Assembly (NCBI GenBank): GCA_963824225.1
Contig: CAWGOF010000003.1
Location: forward strand, 3,162,001-3,226,000
Origin: CAWGOF01 sp963824225
GTDB lineage: Bacteria > Acidobacteriota > Polarisedimenticolia > Polarisedimenticolales > Polarisedimenticolaceae
Direction of reading: 5' to 3'
DNA length: 64,000 nucleotides
This document shows positions 33,666 to 41,856 of this stretch, piece after piece (the stretch's first letter is position 1; each line of letters opens with the position of its first letter). The notes below the pieces were generated by a model. It ran no database searches. It had not been told where the DNA came from and saw only the letters and a program-made list of their open reading frames with translations. A program made the translations under genes and the position numbers.

Positions 33666-33683
33666 GTCGGGTGGATTCCCGAC
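33666..33683. promoter_or_regulatory. Inverted repeat in the divergent intergenic region
   Basis: GTCGGG-TGGATT-CCCGAC, a perfect 6-bp inverted repeat with a 6-base spacer, between the peroxidase gene (minus) and the sigma-factor gene (plus). It could be an operator. No clear -10/-35 pair is visible beside it. Confidence 0.3.
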
Positions 33684-33809
33684 GGCGGCAATCCGGGGGG
33701 CATGTCCGACCCCATCGGTGGAGGCCCTTGGATGTCAGCCGTCTCGAGCGCCATGACGTGTACAATCGCAGGATCCCGAACAGGCATCCCCCGGAGGGGC
33801 CTTGCCGCC

Positions 33810-34649
33810 ATGCCCGCCGACCAGGTCGACGCCGAGGACAGGCGTGCCGTCTCGCGGCTGCTGCTCGAGAGCCTGGACCTGCTCGACGGCGTCGTGCGGT
33901 TCCTCGGCCGGCGCTACGGACTTTCGCGCGACGAGGAGGCCGACCTCGCGAGCGAGGTCAAGCTCAAGCTGCTCGACGACGATCACCGGATCCTGCGCAG
34001 CTTCCGGCACACGAGCAGCCTGAAGACGTTCCTCGTCGGTGTCGCGCACAATACGCTCGTCGATCAGCTCCACGAGCGCTGGGGCAAGTGGCGCCCGTCG
34101 GCTGCGGCGCGGCGGCTCGGCCCGGCGGCGATCGAGCTCGAGCGATCGATCCAGCGGGACCAGCGAACGGCGGAGGAGGCGATCGAGATCCTGACCGGCG
34201 CCGGCGCGGCCTCGCGCGAGGAGCTGTGGCGAATGCACGGGCTCCTTCCGCCGCGCGAGCGTCGCTCGCGGGTCGACGACGGAGTGCTGGCCGAGGTTCC
34301 CGCTCCGCGGGGCAACGCCGACTCCGAAGTCCGGGCCGCCGAGCGCCGGGCGGTCGCGCTGCGCGTGACCCGTGTGCTCGACGAGTTCCTCGAGAACCTC
34401 GATCCACGCGACGCGCTCCTGCTCCGACTTTCGTTCAGCGGCGGCTGCACGGTGACGCACATCGCACAGATGTGGGGCGAGGACCGGCGCCACCTGTACC
34501 GCCGGATCGAGACGCTCCTCCGATCGCTCCGGCGCGCGCTCGAGGCGGCCGGGATCGACGCAACGATGGCGTCCGATCTCGTCGCGTCCCGCGATACCGA
34601 TCTGCACGTCGCCCCGCTCCGCGGCTCGACGGGCGTGGACGTGCCATGA
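33810..34649 (+). CDS. Sigma-70 family RNA polymerase sigma factor
   Basis: A 279-residue sigma factor of extracytoplasmic-function type, somewhat longer than usual (about 190). Region 2 covers the residues around GLSRDEEADLASEVKLKLL and SLKTFLVGVAHNTLVDQLHE; region 4 covers LDEFLENLDPRDALLLRLSF and IAQMWGEDRRHLYRRIETLL. A 90-residue linker holds many Arg and Glu. The ATG at 33810 follows GGAGGGG by about 10 bases; longer in-frame starts exist. Its stop overlaps the next ATG, and the product of that gene carries an anti-sigma zinc finger, so the two form a regulatory pair. Confidence 0.85.
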   Translation: MPADQVDAEDRRAVSRLLLESLDLLDGVVRFLGRRYGLSRDEEADLASEVKLKLLDDDHRILRSFRHTSSLKTFLVGVAHNTLVDQLHERWGKWRPSAAARRLGPAAIELERSIQRDQRTAEEAIEILTGAGAASREELWRMHGLLPPRERRSRVDDGVLAEVPAPRGNADSEVRAAERRAVALRVTRVLDEFLENLDPRDALLLRLSFSGGCTVTHIAQMWGEDRRHLYRRIETLLRSLRRALEAAGIDATMASDLVASRDTDLHVAPLRGSTGVDVP

Positions 34650-37600
34650 CCACCGTCGCCACCTGCCCCGGCCTCGAGCCGCTCGCCGCCCTCGCCGACC
34701 GTCGGCTGTCGGGCGAGCAGGCTCGCGCGGTCGAGCAGCACGTCGCGCGCTGCGAGCGGTGCTTCGCGACGTACCGGGAGATGCTCGAGTACGCGGTCGC
34801 GGACCGGCCTGTCGTGCAGCCGGTCACGCCCGTGCGGCCGACTCCGTATCGCTACCCGGTGTGGCTCGCCGCGGCGGCTGCGGTGACGCTCCTATTCACC
34901 GCCATCGTGTGGATCGGCGTGCGCGACCGGAGCTCCGGTCCCCTGGACGACCTCGTCGCCGCCGTCGGTGCGCGGCGGCTCGTCGAGCCGCGGCTCAGCG
35001 GTGGCTTCGCCTACGCGCCCCTCCCGTCGCCGATCCGCGGCGTGCGCGAGCTCGACCGGAGCGATCCCGTGAACTGGAAGATCTTCGAGGCCGCGGCCAA
35101 GGCGAACGAGCGCGTCCGCGACCCCGAGGCAACGGCCGACGACCGGCGCGCCCTCGCGCTCGCACACCTCGTGCTGCAGGATGCGAGCGCGGCGATCGAG
35201 CAGCTCGAGCGCATGCTCGACGCGGCGTCGGGCGACGCGCGCCTGCTCAGCGATCTCGCGGCGGCGCATCTCGTGCGGGCCGATCGTGAGGACCGACCGC
35301 TCGACCGGACGAAGGCGATCGACCTGGCCGCCCGTGCCGTCGATCGCGATCCGAACCTCCTCGAGGCGCGGTTCAACCTGGCGCTTGCGCTCGAGAAGCT
35401 CGAGACCTCCGGGCGCGCCGAGGGCGAGCCGGGCGCGGCGTCGCGGGCGGTCGCCGCGTGGCGCGACTACCTGACCCGCGATTCGACCTCGCTGTGGGCC
35501 GTCGAGGCCAAGGAGCGGCTGGCGCACCTCGAGCCCCGCGCGTCCGACGCGCGTGTACGAGATCCGTCGGGGGCGTGGACGGAGCTCGTCGAGAAACTCC
35601 TTCCCCGCTGGATCGGCTCCTCGCCCCCCGAGCGCGCGGCGAACATCGGGGCCGCGATCGACCTGGCCGCCACGCTCGACCGAACGACCGGCGGTGTCTC
35701 GGCTGGCACGATCGTCGCGTCGATGCGCGATGGGAGCGCGGTGGCATGGGCCGCCGGGGTCGAGCGGTACCGGAACGGCAAGCAGGACTACGAGCGCGGT
35801 CGGATGAGCGTGGCCGCGCGCTCGTTCGCGGCTGCGTTCGCAGCGCTCGATGCCGCACGGAGCCCGCTCGCGGCGCACGCGCTGCTGTACGTGGCGATCA
35901 CCGACTATTACGCGGGCCGGCTCGATCTGGCCGAGACGCGGCTCGATCGGGTGAGCGACTCGGCGACCGCGAGGCGCGACCCGCTGCTCGAGGGGCGGGT
36001 GCGCTGGATGCAGGGGCTCGTCCGCGGCCGGCACGGGGACTTCGGCACGGCGCTCCGGCGCTATCGCGAGGCGCTCCGGGCGTTCGAGCGCGCGGGCGAT
36101 CACGGGAGCGCCGCGAGCATGCACTTCCTCCTCGCCGAGGACCTCGACATTCTGGGCGATATCGACGAGGCCTGGGCCCATCGCGGGCGCGCGCTCGATC
36201 TCGCGTACCTGGCGCCGAACGGGCTCTCGGTCTCGATCGAGTCCGACGCGGCCCGCGCGGCGCTCGCGCGCGACATGCCGTGGGCCGCGCGTGCGCTTTT
36301 CACCCCGACCCTCGACCTGCAGGACGCGCCGTCGTGGATCGAGAGCGAGCTGATGCGCGCACGGATCGAGTCGCGCCTCGGACATGGGGAGGCAGCGCAG
36401 GATCGGCTGCGCCGGGCCCGCGCGCGCGTCGACGAGATCGACGACGCCGACCTCGAGGCGCGCTACACAGCGCAGCTCGATCAGGTCGAGGGTGAGATCC
36501 AAGGCAGCACCGACGCCCTTCGCTCCGCGCTCGCGTACTACGAATCGGTCGACAGCGCGGTGCAGCTGCCCGGTCTGCACCTCGCGCTCGGGCGCGCGCT
36601 CGAGCGACAGGATCGGGCGGAGGAAGCGCGCGCGCACTACGAGAGCGGCGTGCGGGCGCTCGAGCAGGCGGGGGCGACGATCACCGAGGAGGCTCGGCGC
36701 GTCGGGCTCCTGTCCGAGTCGGCCCCGCTGTTCGACGCCGCGGTGCGGCTCGAGGCCGAGCGCTTCGATCGTCCCGATGCGGCGTTCGCCCTGGCCGAGC
36801 GGGCGCGCGCGGTCGAGCTGGCCTACCCCGGCCCGGGGACGGCGCCGCTTGCGCTGGCCGAGCGGATCCCCGCCGATGCGGCCGTGCTGTACTACGCCAC
36901 GACCCCGGACCGGCTGCTGCGCTGGGTCATCGCCGGGCAAAAGGTGCGCTTTTCGTCCTCGTCGGTCCCGCGGACGGTGATCGAGCGGCTGATTGAGCAG
37001 CTCGAGGCCGCGATCGCTCTGCGCGACGACGTCGAGGCTCGGCGCGCCTCGGCCGCGTTGTTCGAGATCCTGGTGCTTCCGGTGGAGCAGGGGCTCCCGG
37101 CGCAGGGCACGTTGTGGGTCGTGCCCGATGGGCCGATCCATCAGGTGCCGTTCGCTTCGCTGTATGACGAGCGCTCGGGCAAATACCTGGTCGAGCGGTT
37201 CGCCGTGGTCATCGCACCGAGCGCGGCGCTCGTGGGGCCCGAGCGCAAACTCGCGGCGGGACCGCCGCGCTGGCTCGTCCTCGGCGACCCGGCGTTCGAC
37301 CGGACGCTGTTTCCACAGCTCGAGCCGCTCCCCGCCGCCGAGCGCGAGTCGCAGGCACTGGCCTCGATCCATGGCGGGGCCACGCTGCTCACGGGACCGG
37401 CCGCCACGGGACCGAGGTTCCTCGCCGAGATCGAGCGGGCGAGCCTCGTGCACTTCGCCGGCCACGCGATCGCGAACGAGCGGTTCCCGCTGCTTTCGGG
37501 TCTGATCCTCGCTCCGGCCCGCGACGGATCGCACTCCGGCCTGGTCCAGGGGCTCGAGCTGCGGCGGACGCACCTGCGCCCGGACGCCGTGGTCGTGCTC

Positions 37601-37903
37601 GCCGCGTGCCGGTCGGCGCGGGATCCGGCGCGCGGGGCGACCGGGACGTCGAGCCTCGCCGGGGCGATCCTCGCCGCGGGTGCTCGTGAAGTCGTCGGCT
37701 CGCTGTGGAGCGTCGAGGACCGCGACGGCGAGGCGCTGCTGCTCCGGCTGCACCAGGAGCTCGAGGCGCGCGGGTCGGCGATCGCGGCGCTGCGCGCGGC
37801 GCAGCTCGACCGGCTGGCCAACGGCGATTCGCCCCGCACCTGGGGCGCGTATCAAGTCATCGCACGCATCCAAGTCCGCACGAAGAGGGAGGGGACCTCA
37901 TGA
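34646..37903 (+). CDS. Anti-sigma zinc finger-TM-TPR-CHAT protease fusion
   Basis: A 1085-residue protein with four parts. Residues 1-50 form an anti-sigma-type zinc finger with Cys7, His32, Cys36 and Cys39 (EQHVARCERCF). A single transmembrane helix lies at about 71-91. A long TPR region (about 130-700) follows. The C-terminal CHAT caspase-like protease has catalytic His940 (LVHFAGHA) and Cys988 (VVLAACRSA) and a typical GSLWSVEDRDGEALL end. It overlaps the sigma gene by four bases. By topology the zinc finger is inside the cell and the CHAT domain outside. Cleavage or stress sensing by TPR/CHAT could release the sigma factor; this is inference. Confidence 0.88.
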   Translation: MTTVATCPGLEPLAALADRRLSGEQARAVEQHVARCERCFATYREMLEYAVADRPVVQPVTPVRPTPYRYPVWLAAAAAVTLLFTAIVWIGVRDRSSGPLDDLVAAVGARRLVEPRLSGGFAYAPLPSPIRGVRELDRSDPVNWKIFEAAAKANERVRDPEATADDRRALALAHLVLQDASAAIEQLERMLDAASGDARLLSDLAAAHLVRADREDRPLDRTKAIDLAARAVDRDPNLLEARFNLALALEKLETSGRAEGEPGAASRAVAAWRDYLTRDSTSLWAVEAKERLAHLEPRASDARVRDPSGAWTELVEKLLPRWIGSSPPERAANIGAAIDLAATLDRTTGGVSAGTIVASMRDGSAVAWAAGVERYRNGKQDYERGRMSVAARSFAAAFAALDAARSPLAAHALLYVAITDYYAGRLDLAETRLDRVSDSATARRDPLLEGRVRWMQGLVRGRHGDFGTALRRYREALRAFERAGDHGSAASMHFLLAEDLDILGDIDEAWAHRGRALDLAYLAPNGLSVSIESDAARAALARDMPWAARALFTPTLDLQDAPSWIESELMRARIESRLGHGEAAQDRLRRARARVDEIDDADLEARYTAQLDQVEGEIQGSTDALRSALAYYESVDSAVQLPGLHLALGRALERQDRAEEARAHYESGVRALEQAGATITEEARRVGLLSESAPLFDAAVRLEAERFDRPDAAFALAERARAVELAYPGPGTAPLALAERIPADAAVLYYATTPDRLLRWVIAGQKVRFSSSSVPRTVIERLIEQLEAAIALRDDVEARRASAALFEILVLPVEQGLPAQGTLWVVPDGPIHQVPFASLYDERSGKYLVERFAVVIAPSAALVGPERKLAAGPPRWLVLGDPAFDRTLFPQLEPLPAAERESQALASIHGGATLLTGPAATGPRFLAEIERASLVHFAGHAIANERFPLLSGLILAPARDGSHSGLVQGLELRRTHLRPDAVVVLAACRSARDPARGATGTSSLAGAILAAGAREVVGSLWSVEDRDGEALLLRLHQELEARGSAIAALRAAQLDRLANGDSPRTWGAYQVIARIQVRTKREGTS

Positions 37904-38781
37904 GTTATGACTTGACGATCGACTTCACCGGGCTGTGTACGTTCGTCACGAACGACGCGCCCGAGTGGCTGCGCGTGATCCTGCTGCGGGACACGACGGG
38001 CGCGGCGCCACACGCTCCGCGGCTGACGTTCGACGTCCGGGACAAGCTCGACTTCAAGGGCACGGACTCGATCTCGAACGTCGTGCAGCTGCCGAACGGA
38101 GCGCAGATCGCGTCGTGGGACCTCTCGGGCAAGATCCTCGAGCTCAGCGGGGTGGATACCGGAACGCCGAACACCGTGCTGTGCTGCGGTCCGAAGACGC
38201 CCGAGGCCGAGGAGCCGCGCGATCCACCCGAGGAGCTGAACTTCTGCTGGGTTCCGTCGCTCGAGCGTCTGTGCGGGAAGGGCGAGGTCAAGCCGGCGTT
38301 CAAGGGCGACGACCCGGGCCTCAACGGGCCGGTGGGCGCGCGGTTCGACACCAAGCGCGGCTTCCTGTTCAGCAACGCCGAGGTGAACCGGACCCTCCAG
38401 CCCGGGGGCGTGTTCGAGTTCCAGCCCGGCGGGAAGCGCCAGTATCTGTCCGACGCGGTGCGGCTCGAGATTCGCGGGCTGACGAAGGCGGTGGAGCTCA
38501 AGGCCAAGACGTTCGGCGGGCAGGAAGTGGGCGTCCTGCGCCTGGAGACGAAGAAGAACAAGGCGATCGCGCTGTCCCTGACGAACCTTCCGGTCCTCAT
38601 GCCCGAGAATGCGGAGGAGCACCACGAGCACGGTGCGGGTGCGATCAATCACTTCAAGATGTACTACGGACTCCTCGATCAGGCTCCGGCGTCGTTCCCC
38701 GTCCCCGAGCCGGCCGTGGCCGGACCCCAGGTGGTCGCCGGCCTCTTCCCGGCGCGCTGCACGCCGTCGTCGACACCGTAG
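37900..38781 (+). CDS. Unknown protein coupled to the CHAT protease
   Basis: A 293-residue soluble protein that begins MSYDLTIDFTGLCTFVTN and shows alternating strands through its length (WLRVILLRDT, VRLEIRGLTKAVELKAKTFG), with a Cys pair at VLCCGPKT and His-rich EEHHEHGAGAINHFK near the end. I recognise no family. The ATG overlaps the stop of the CHAT gene and has GGGAGGGG upstream, so it is translated with it. It could be a substrate or partner of the protease. Confidence 0.7.
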   Translation: MSYDLTIDFTGLCTFVTNDAPEWLRVILLRDTTGAAPHAPRLTFDVRDKLDFKGTDSISNVVQLPNGAQIASWDLSGKILELSGVDTGTPNTVLCCGPKTPEAEEPRDPPEELNFCWVPSLERLCGKGEVKPAFKGDDPGLNGPVGARFDTKRGFLFSNAEVNRTLQPGGVFEFQPGGKRQYLSDAVRLEIRGLTKAVELKAKTFGGQEVGVLRLETKKNKAIALSLTNLPVLMPENAEEHHEHGAGAINHFKMYYGLLDQAPASFPVPEPAVAGPQVVAGLFPARCTPSSTP

Positions 38782-38871
38782 GACATGCGCGGTAATGCGG
38801 GCCGCCGGTCCGACCAACCGGCAAAGGCAGGCGGGCTCCTCTGCGGGTGGCCGGCCAGCCGGCCCGTCGGC

Positions 38872-38903
38872 GGGGCAGATCCGTCGAACGACGGATCTGC
38901 CCC
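38872..38903. promoter_or_regulatory. Perfect 32-bp palindrome before the subtilase gene
   Basis: Arms GGGGCAGATCCGTCG (38872-38886) and CGACGGATCTGCCCC (38889-38903) are perfect 15-bp complements around AA. No T-run follows, so it is not a standard terminator. It ends 24 bases before the subtilase ATG, just ahead of the GGAGGG ribosome-binding site. It may be an operator, an RNA hairpin in the leader, or a processing site. Confidence 0.55.
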
Positions 38904-38927
38904 TCACGGCGAATGGAGGGATTGAAC

Positions 38928-40793
38928 ATGGACTACTCGCCGAAGATGAAGCTCCAGCGGCTCGACCTGCTCCCCCGGCTCGATCCCCGGCTGCAGCGAG
39001 CGCTCGAGAAGCGCAAGCGCGGGCTCACGCCCCAGGCGTCCTGCTCGACCGACCCTGGGGAGATCGCGATCTCGGCCCGCGTGTCAGACATCGGGGCGTG
39101 GCGCGGCATGACCGAGGTGCGCGGCGGCGCGGAGGTTCGCCGTGGCACCGAAGGCGAATGGATCGTCACCGGCCGGATCCCGATCCAGCACATCGGCCGG
39201 ATCCGTCAGGCTCCGTTCGTCAAGAGCCTGAAGCCTGCACGTCGCCTGAAGCCCGCCCTGGAGGACACAGTTCAGGAGATCCGGGCCGGCGGAGGCCTGC
39301 CCGCCGGCGCCCGCGGCAACTTGGGCCAAGGCGTCGTCGTCGGGATCGTCGACTTCGGCTGCGACTTCGCCCACGAGAACTTCCTCCATTCGGACAACAC
39401 GACACGCTTGCTCGCGCTGTGGGATCAGACCGGCCCGTCGAACTCCAAGAGCCCCTTCGGCTACGGCCGGCTCATCCGGCCCGAGGAGATCAACCAGGCG
39501 CTGGAGAGTGGCTCGCCCTACGCTGCCCTCGGGTACGACCCGGGCGTCGGGGCGCACGGCACGCACGTCATGGACATCGCGGCGGGGAACGGCGCCGGCA
39601 CGGACGCTCCTGGCGTGGCTCCGAACGCGGACCTGATCTTCGTCCATCTCGCCAGTACCGACGTGCCATGGAGCGGGGAGCAGGTCGTCGGCCGGTCGTT
39701 CGGGGACTCGGTCCAGCTGCTCGAGGCGCTGAAGTTCATCTTCGATGAAGCGGACACGCGGCCGTGCGTCGTGAACGTCAGCCTCGGCACGAACGGTGGA
39801 CCGCACGACGGCAGCACGCTCGTCGAGTTGGGGATGGACGATCTCCTGCGGGAGCAGCCGAACCGCGCGATCGTGATCGCGGCGAGCAACTCGTTCGCCG
39901 ACGGGATCCACGCCGCAGGTGCGGTCCCGCAAGGCGGATCCACCGATCTGCTGTGGCGCGTGTCCGACGGCGACTGGACGCACAACGAGCTCGAGGTCTG
40001 GTACGACGGGAACGACGAGCTGGAGGTCGAGATCATCGCGCCGTCCCAGGAGAGCCTGGGGACACTCGGACTTGGCCAGAGCGGACGCGTCGACGACGAG
40101 CAAGGGAACACGGTCGTGTTCATCGCGCACCGCCAAAGCGATCCAAACAACGCGGACAACGTCTGCGGTGTGTTCCTCGAGCGTGGCGCTGCGGGCGGCG
40201 ACTGGACGATCCGCCTGAAGGCCGTGACGGTTCAGAACGGCGGCGCGTTTCACGCGTGGATCGAGCGCGACGACCGCGCGCCGTCGCTGTTCGTCCCGCC
40301 CCACGACAACTCGCACACGCTGGGCTCGATCTCCTGCGGTTCGAAGACGATCGTCGTCGGATCGTACGACGCGCATCGATCGGACGTTCCGCTATCGTGG
40401 TTCTCGAGCGCCGGGCCGACCCGCGACGGGCGCCACAAGCCCGAGCTCAGCGCTCCGGGCCACGTCGTGTGGGCCGCGGGCTCGTCGACGGGCGACGACA
40501 CGGTCCGCATGTCGGGCACGAGCATGGCCGCACCGGCAGTGACGGGCGTGGTCGCCCTGGCGCTTGCCGAGGCGCTCGCGAACAGTGTCCCGCTGCCGAT
40601 CGACACGCTGCGCCAGATCCTGATCCAGTCGGCGCGCACGAGTCCGCCGAGCGCGTCGTGGGACGCGCGCTACGGGGAGGGCCGTGTCGACGCCAAGGCC
40701 GTTCTCGAGGAGGTGCAGAGGCTCGGCCAGGCGCCGATCGTCAGGGCCCCGCGCCCGGGGCGCCGGCCGGACGCGCCGCCCCCGGCGCCGTAG
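38928..40793 (+). CDS. Cytoplasmic subtilase (S8) with propeptide-like N-terminus
   Basis: A 621-residue subtilisin-family protease without signal peptide. The triad is Asp142 (GIVDFGCDF), His210 (GAHGTHVMD) and Ser532 (SGTSMAAPAVTG); Asn321 (IAASNS) supplies the oxyanion hole. Residues 1-115 form a propeptide (I9)-like inhibitor region, with EIAISARVSDIGAWRGM and PFVKSLKPARR. About 120 residues are inserted between the Asn and Ser segments (around 340-460). The C-terminus is Pro-rich. Subtilase propeptides keep the enzyme inactive until removed. GGAGGG precedes the ATG. The next gene encodes a separate copy of the inhibitor region. Confidence 0.88.
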   Translation: MDYSPKMKLQRLDLLPRLDPRLQRALEKRKRGLTPQASCSTDPGEIAISARVSDIGAWRGMTEVRGGAEVRRGTEGEWIVTGRIPIQHIGRIRQAPFVKSLKPARRLKPALEDTVQEIRAGGGLPAGARGNLGQGVVVGIVDFGCDFAHENFLHSDNTTRLLALWDQTGPSNSKSPFGYGRLIRPEEINQALESGSPYAALGYDPGVGAHGTHVMDIAAGNGAGTDAPGVAPNADLIFVHLASTDVPWSGEQVVGRSFGDSVQLLEALKFIFDEADTRPCVVNVSLGTNGGPHDGSTLVELGMDDLLREQPNRAIVIAASNSFADGIHAAGAVPQGGSTDLLWRVSDGDWTHNELEVWYDGNDELEVEIIAPSQESLGTLGLGQSGRVDDEQGNTVVFIAHRQSDPNNADNVCGVFLERGAAGGDWTIRLKAVTVQNGGAFHAWIERDDRAPSLFVPPHDNSHTLGSISCGSKTIVVGSYDAHRSDVPLSWFSSAGPTRDGRHKPELSAPGHVVWAAGSSTGDDTVRMSGTSMAAPAVTGVVALALAEALANSVPLPIDTLRQILIQSARTSPPSASWDARYGEGRVDAKAVLEEVQRLGQAPIVRAPRPGRRPDAPPPAP

Positions 40794-40805
40794 TACGCTC
40801 TCGGC

Positions 40806-41123
40806 GTGACGACGCGCAAGAAACCGAAGCTCGGGCCCCTCGTTCGCGAGGGGCCCGTCGATCTCGGCAAGCTCGACCTGGGGCTGCGCCGCGCGATCGA
40901 CCGAGCGCCCGAAGAAGTAATCGACGTGATCATCCGCGTGAGGACGGCCGATCACGTGCCGGCGGGCGTCGACCTCCGCGGCCGGATCACTTCGCAAACG
41001 CTGACCGCGCGGGTGCGCGTCGGCGACCTGGTCCAGGTCGCGCAGGACCCCGAAGTACTCTCGGTCGCCGGCTCCGAGCCTCTGCCTCTCGTCCCGCCGA
41101 AGCGCGAGCCGGAGCCGCGCTAG
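40806..41123 (+). CDS. Stand-alone subtilase propeptide-like (I9-type) inhibitor
   Basis: A 105-residue protein starting with GTG 12 bases after the subtilase stop. It mirrors the subtilase N-terminus: KLDLGLRRAIDRA against RLDPRLQRALEKR, then VIDVIIRVRTADHVPAGVDL against EIAISARVSDIGAW, and VQVAQDPEVLSVAGSEPL against IGRIRQAPFVKSLKPARR. This is the pattern of I9 propeptides, which act as tight inhibitors. It most likely restrains the neighbouring protease in trans. The last four bases overlap the end of the opposing sigma gene. Confidence 0.75.
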   Translation: MTTRKKPKLGPLVREGPVDLGKLDLGLRRAIDRAPEEVIDVIIRVRTADHVPAGVDLRGRITSQTLTARVRVGDLVQVAQDPEVLSVAGSEPLPLVPPKREPEPR

Positions 41124-41662
41124 GCGCTCCGGCTGCACGAGCAGTCGCGGCAACCGTGCTCGGCGCAGGTGCCGCAGCACCGCTCGAGCTGGCGCCGCAG
41201 CGCCTCGCGCGCGCGGAACAGGCGGACCGACGCGTTGTTCGGCGTGACGTCCGTCTCCTGCGCGAGCTGCTTGACCGAGATGCCGTCGAGCTCCACACGG
41301 CGCAGCGCTGCCGCGTACTCCGGCTTCAGCGTTCCGAGGAGCGCCGTCGCGCACTCGCACACCGTGCGCATCAGCTCGGCGTCGACCGCCGGCTCGGCGA
41401 GAGCGCCCTCCGCCGAATCGGCGAAGATCCGCTTCTCCGAGCTCGCCTTGCGCCAGTGGTCGACCAGCGCGTTTCGGAGCGACCGGTAGAACCACGCGAC
41501 GACCGAATCCGTCTCGCGCAGCTGGTCTGCGCGAGCCAGGCCGCGCACGAACGCCTCCTGCAGGATGTCTTCGGCCACCTCGCGGGAGCCGACGCGGCGC
41601 TCGACGAAGGCCAAGAACCGGCGGTGGTTCTCGACGAGCACCGTCAAGGCCGCGTCGTCCAT
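41120..41662 (-). CDS. ECF sigma factor with C-terminal cysteine-rich tail
   Basis: A 180-residue ECF sigma factor. Region 2 contains ILQEAFVRGLARAD and VVAWFYRSLRNALVDHWRK; region 4 contains LKPEYAAALRRVELDG and VKQLAQETDVTPNNASVRLF. The tail reads RCCGTCAEHGCRDCSC, six cysteines, like sigma factors whose C-terminal Cys-rich domain binds metal (CorE of Myxococcus is the known example). It therefore may sense copper, cadmium or zinc directly. No ribosome-binding site precedes its ATG; it starts one base after the stop of the 36-residue Cys-rich peptide, so translation must be coupled. Confidence 0.85.
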   Translation of the reverse strand: MDDAALTVLVENHRRFLAFVERRVGSREVAEDILQEAFVRGLARADQLRETDSVVAWFYRSLRNALVDHWRKASSEKRIFADSAEGALAEPAVDAELMRTVCECATALLGTLKPEYAAALRRVELDGISVKQLAQETDVTPNNASVRLFRAREALRRQLERCCGTCAEHGCRDCSCSRSA

Positions 41663-41663
41663 C

Positions 41664-41774
41664 TCAGCAGCCGCAGCAGCCACAGGGGCTCGGCGTGGGC
41701 TCCTGACCGCACGTACAAGGCGAGCAGGTGCAGGCGGGGCAGCAGGTACACGGGTTCTGGGCTCGATCCGACAT
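41664..41774 (-). CDS. 36-residue cysteine-rich peptide, metallothionein-like
   Basis: An ATG at 41774 with a perfect ribosome-binding site, AAGGAGG, 6 bases upstream opens a 36-codon frame that ends TGA one base before the ECF sigma start. The peptide begins MSDRAQNPCTCCPACTCSP and ends CGCCGC; 11 of its 36 residues are Cys, in CxC, CC and CxxC spacings. It has no hydrophobic segment. The likely role is metal binding, delivering or buffering the metal read by the sigma factor's Cys tail. It is too short for usual gene calling; the start signal and coupling support it. Confidence 0.75.
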   Translation of the reverse strand: MSDRAQNPCTCCPACTCSPCTCGQEPTPSPCGCCGC

Positions 41775-41820
41775 CGGGTGCCTCCTTATTCTGGGCCTCC
41801 TCGGCCCGTTTCATCCATGC

Positions 41821-41847
41821 AGACGCGGAGCCGGGCCCAGTCTTACA
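41821..41847 (-). promoter_or_regulatory. Possible ECF-type promoter of the Cys-peptide/sigma operon
   Basis: On the minus strand TGTAAG (41847-41842) is followed after 16 bases by CGTCT (41825-41821), about 46 bases before the peptide ATG. The spacing and CGTC-like -10 suit an ECF promoter and hence self-activation by the sigma factor. This is a pattern judgement on a single site. Confidence 0.3.
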
Positions 41848-41856
41848 CTAGGGGCC

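Noticed and set aside
33596..34645. Upstream extension of the anti-sigma/CHAT frame
   Set aside because: It is Arg/Ala-rich shadow sequence over the sigma gene; the zinc finger begins at the ATG at 34646.
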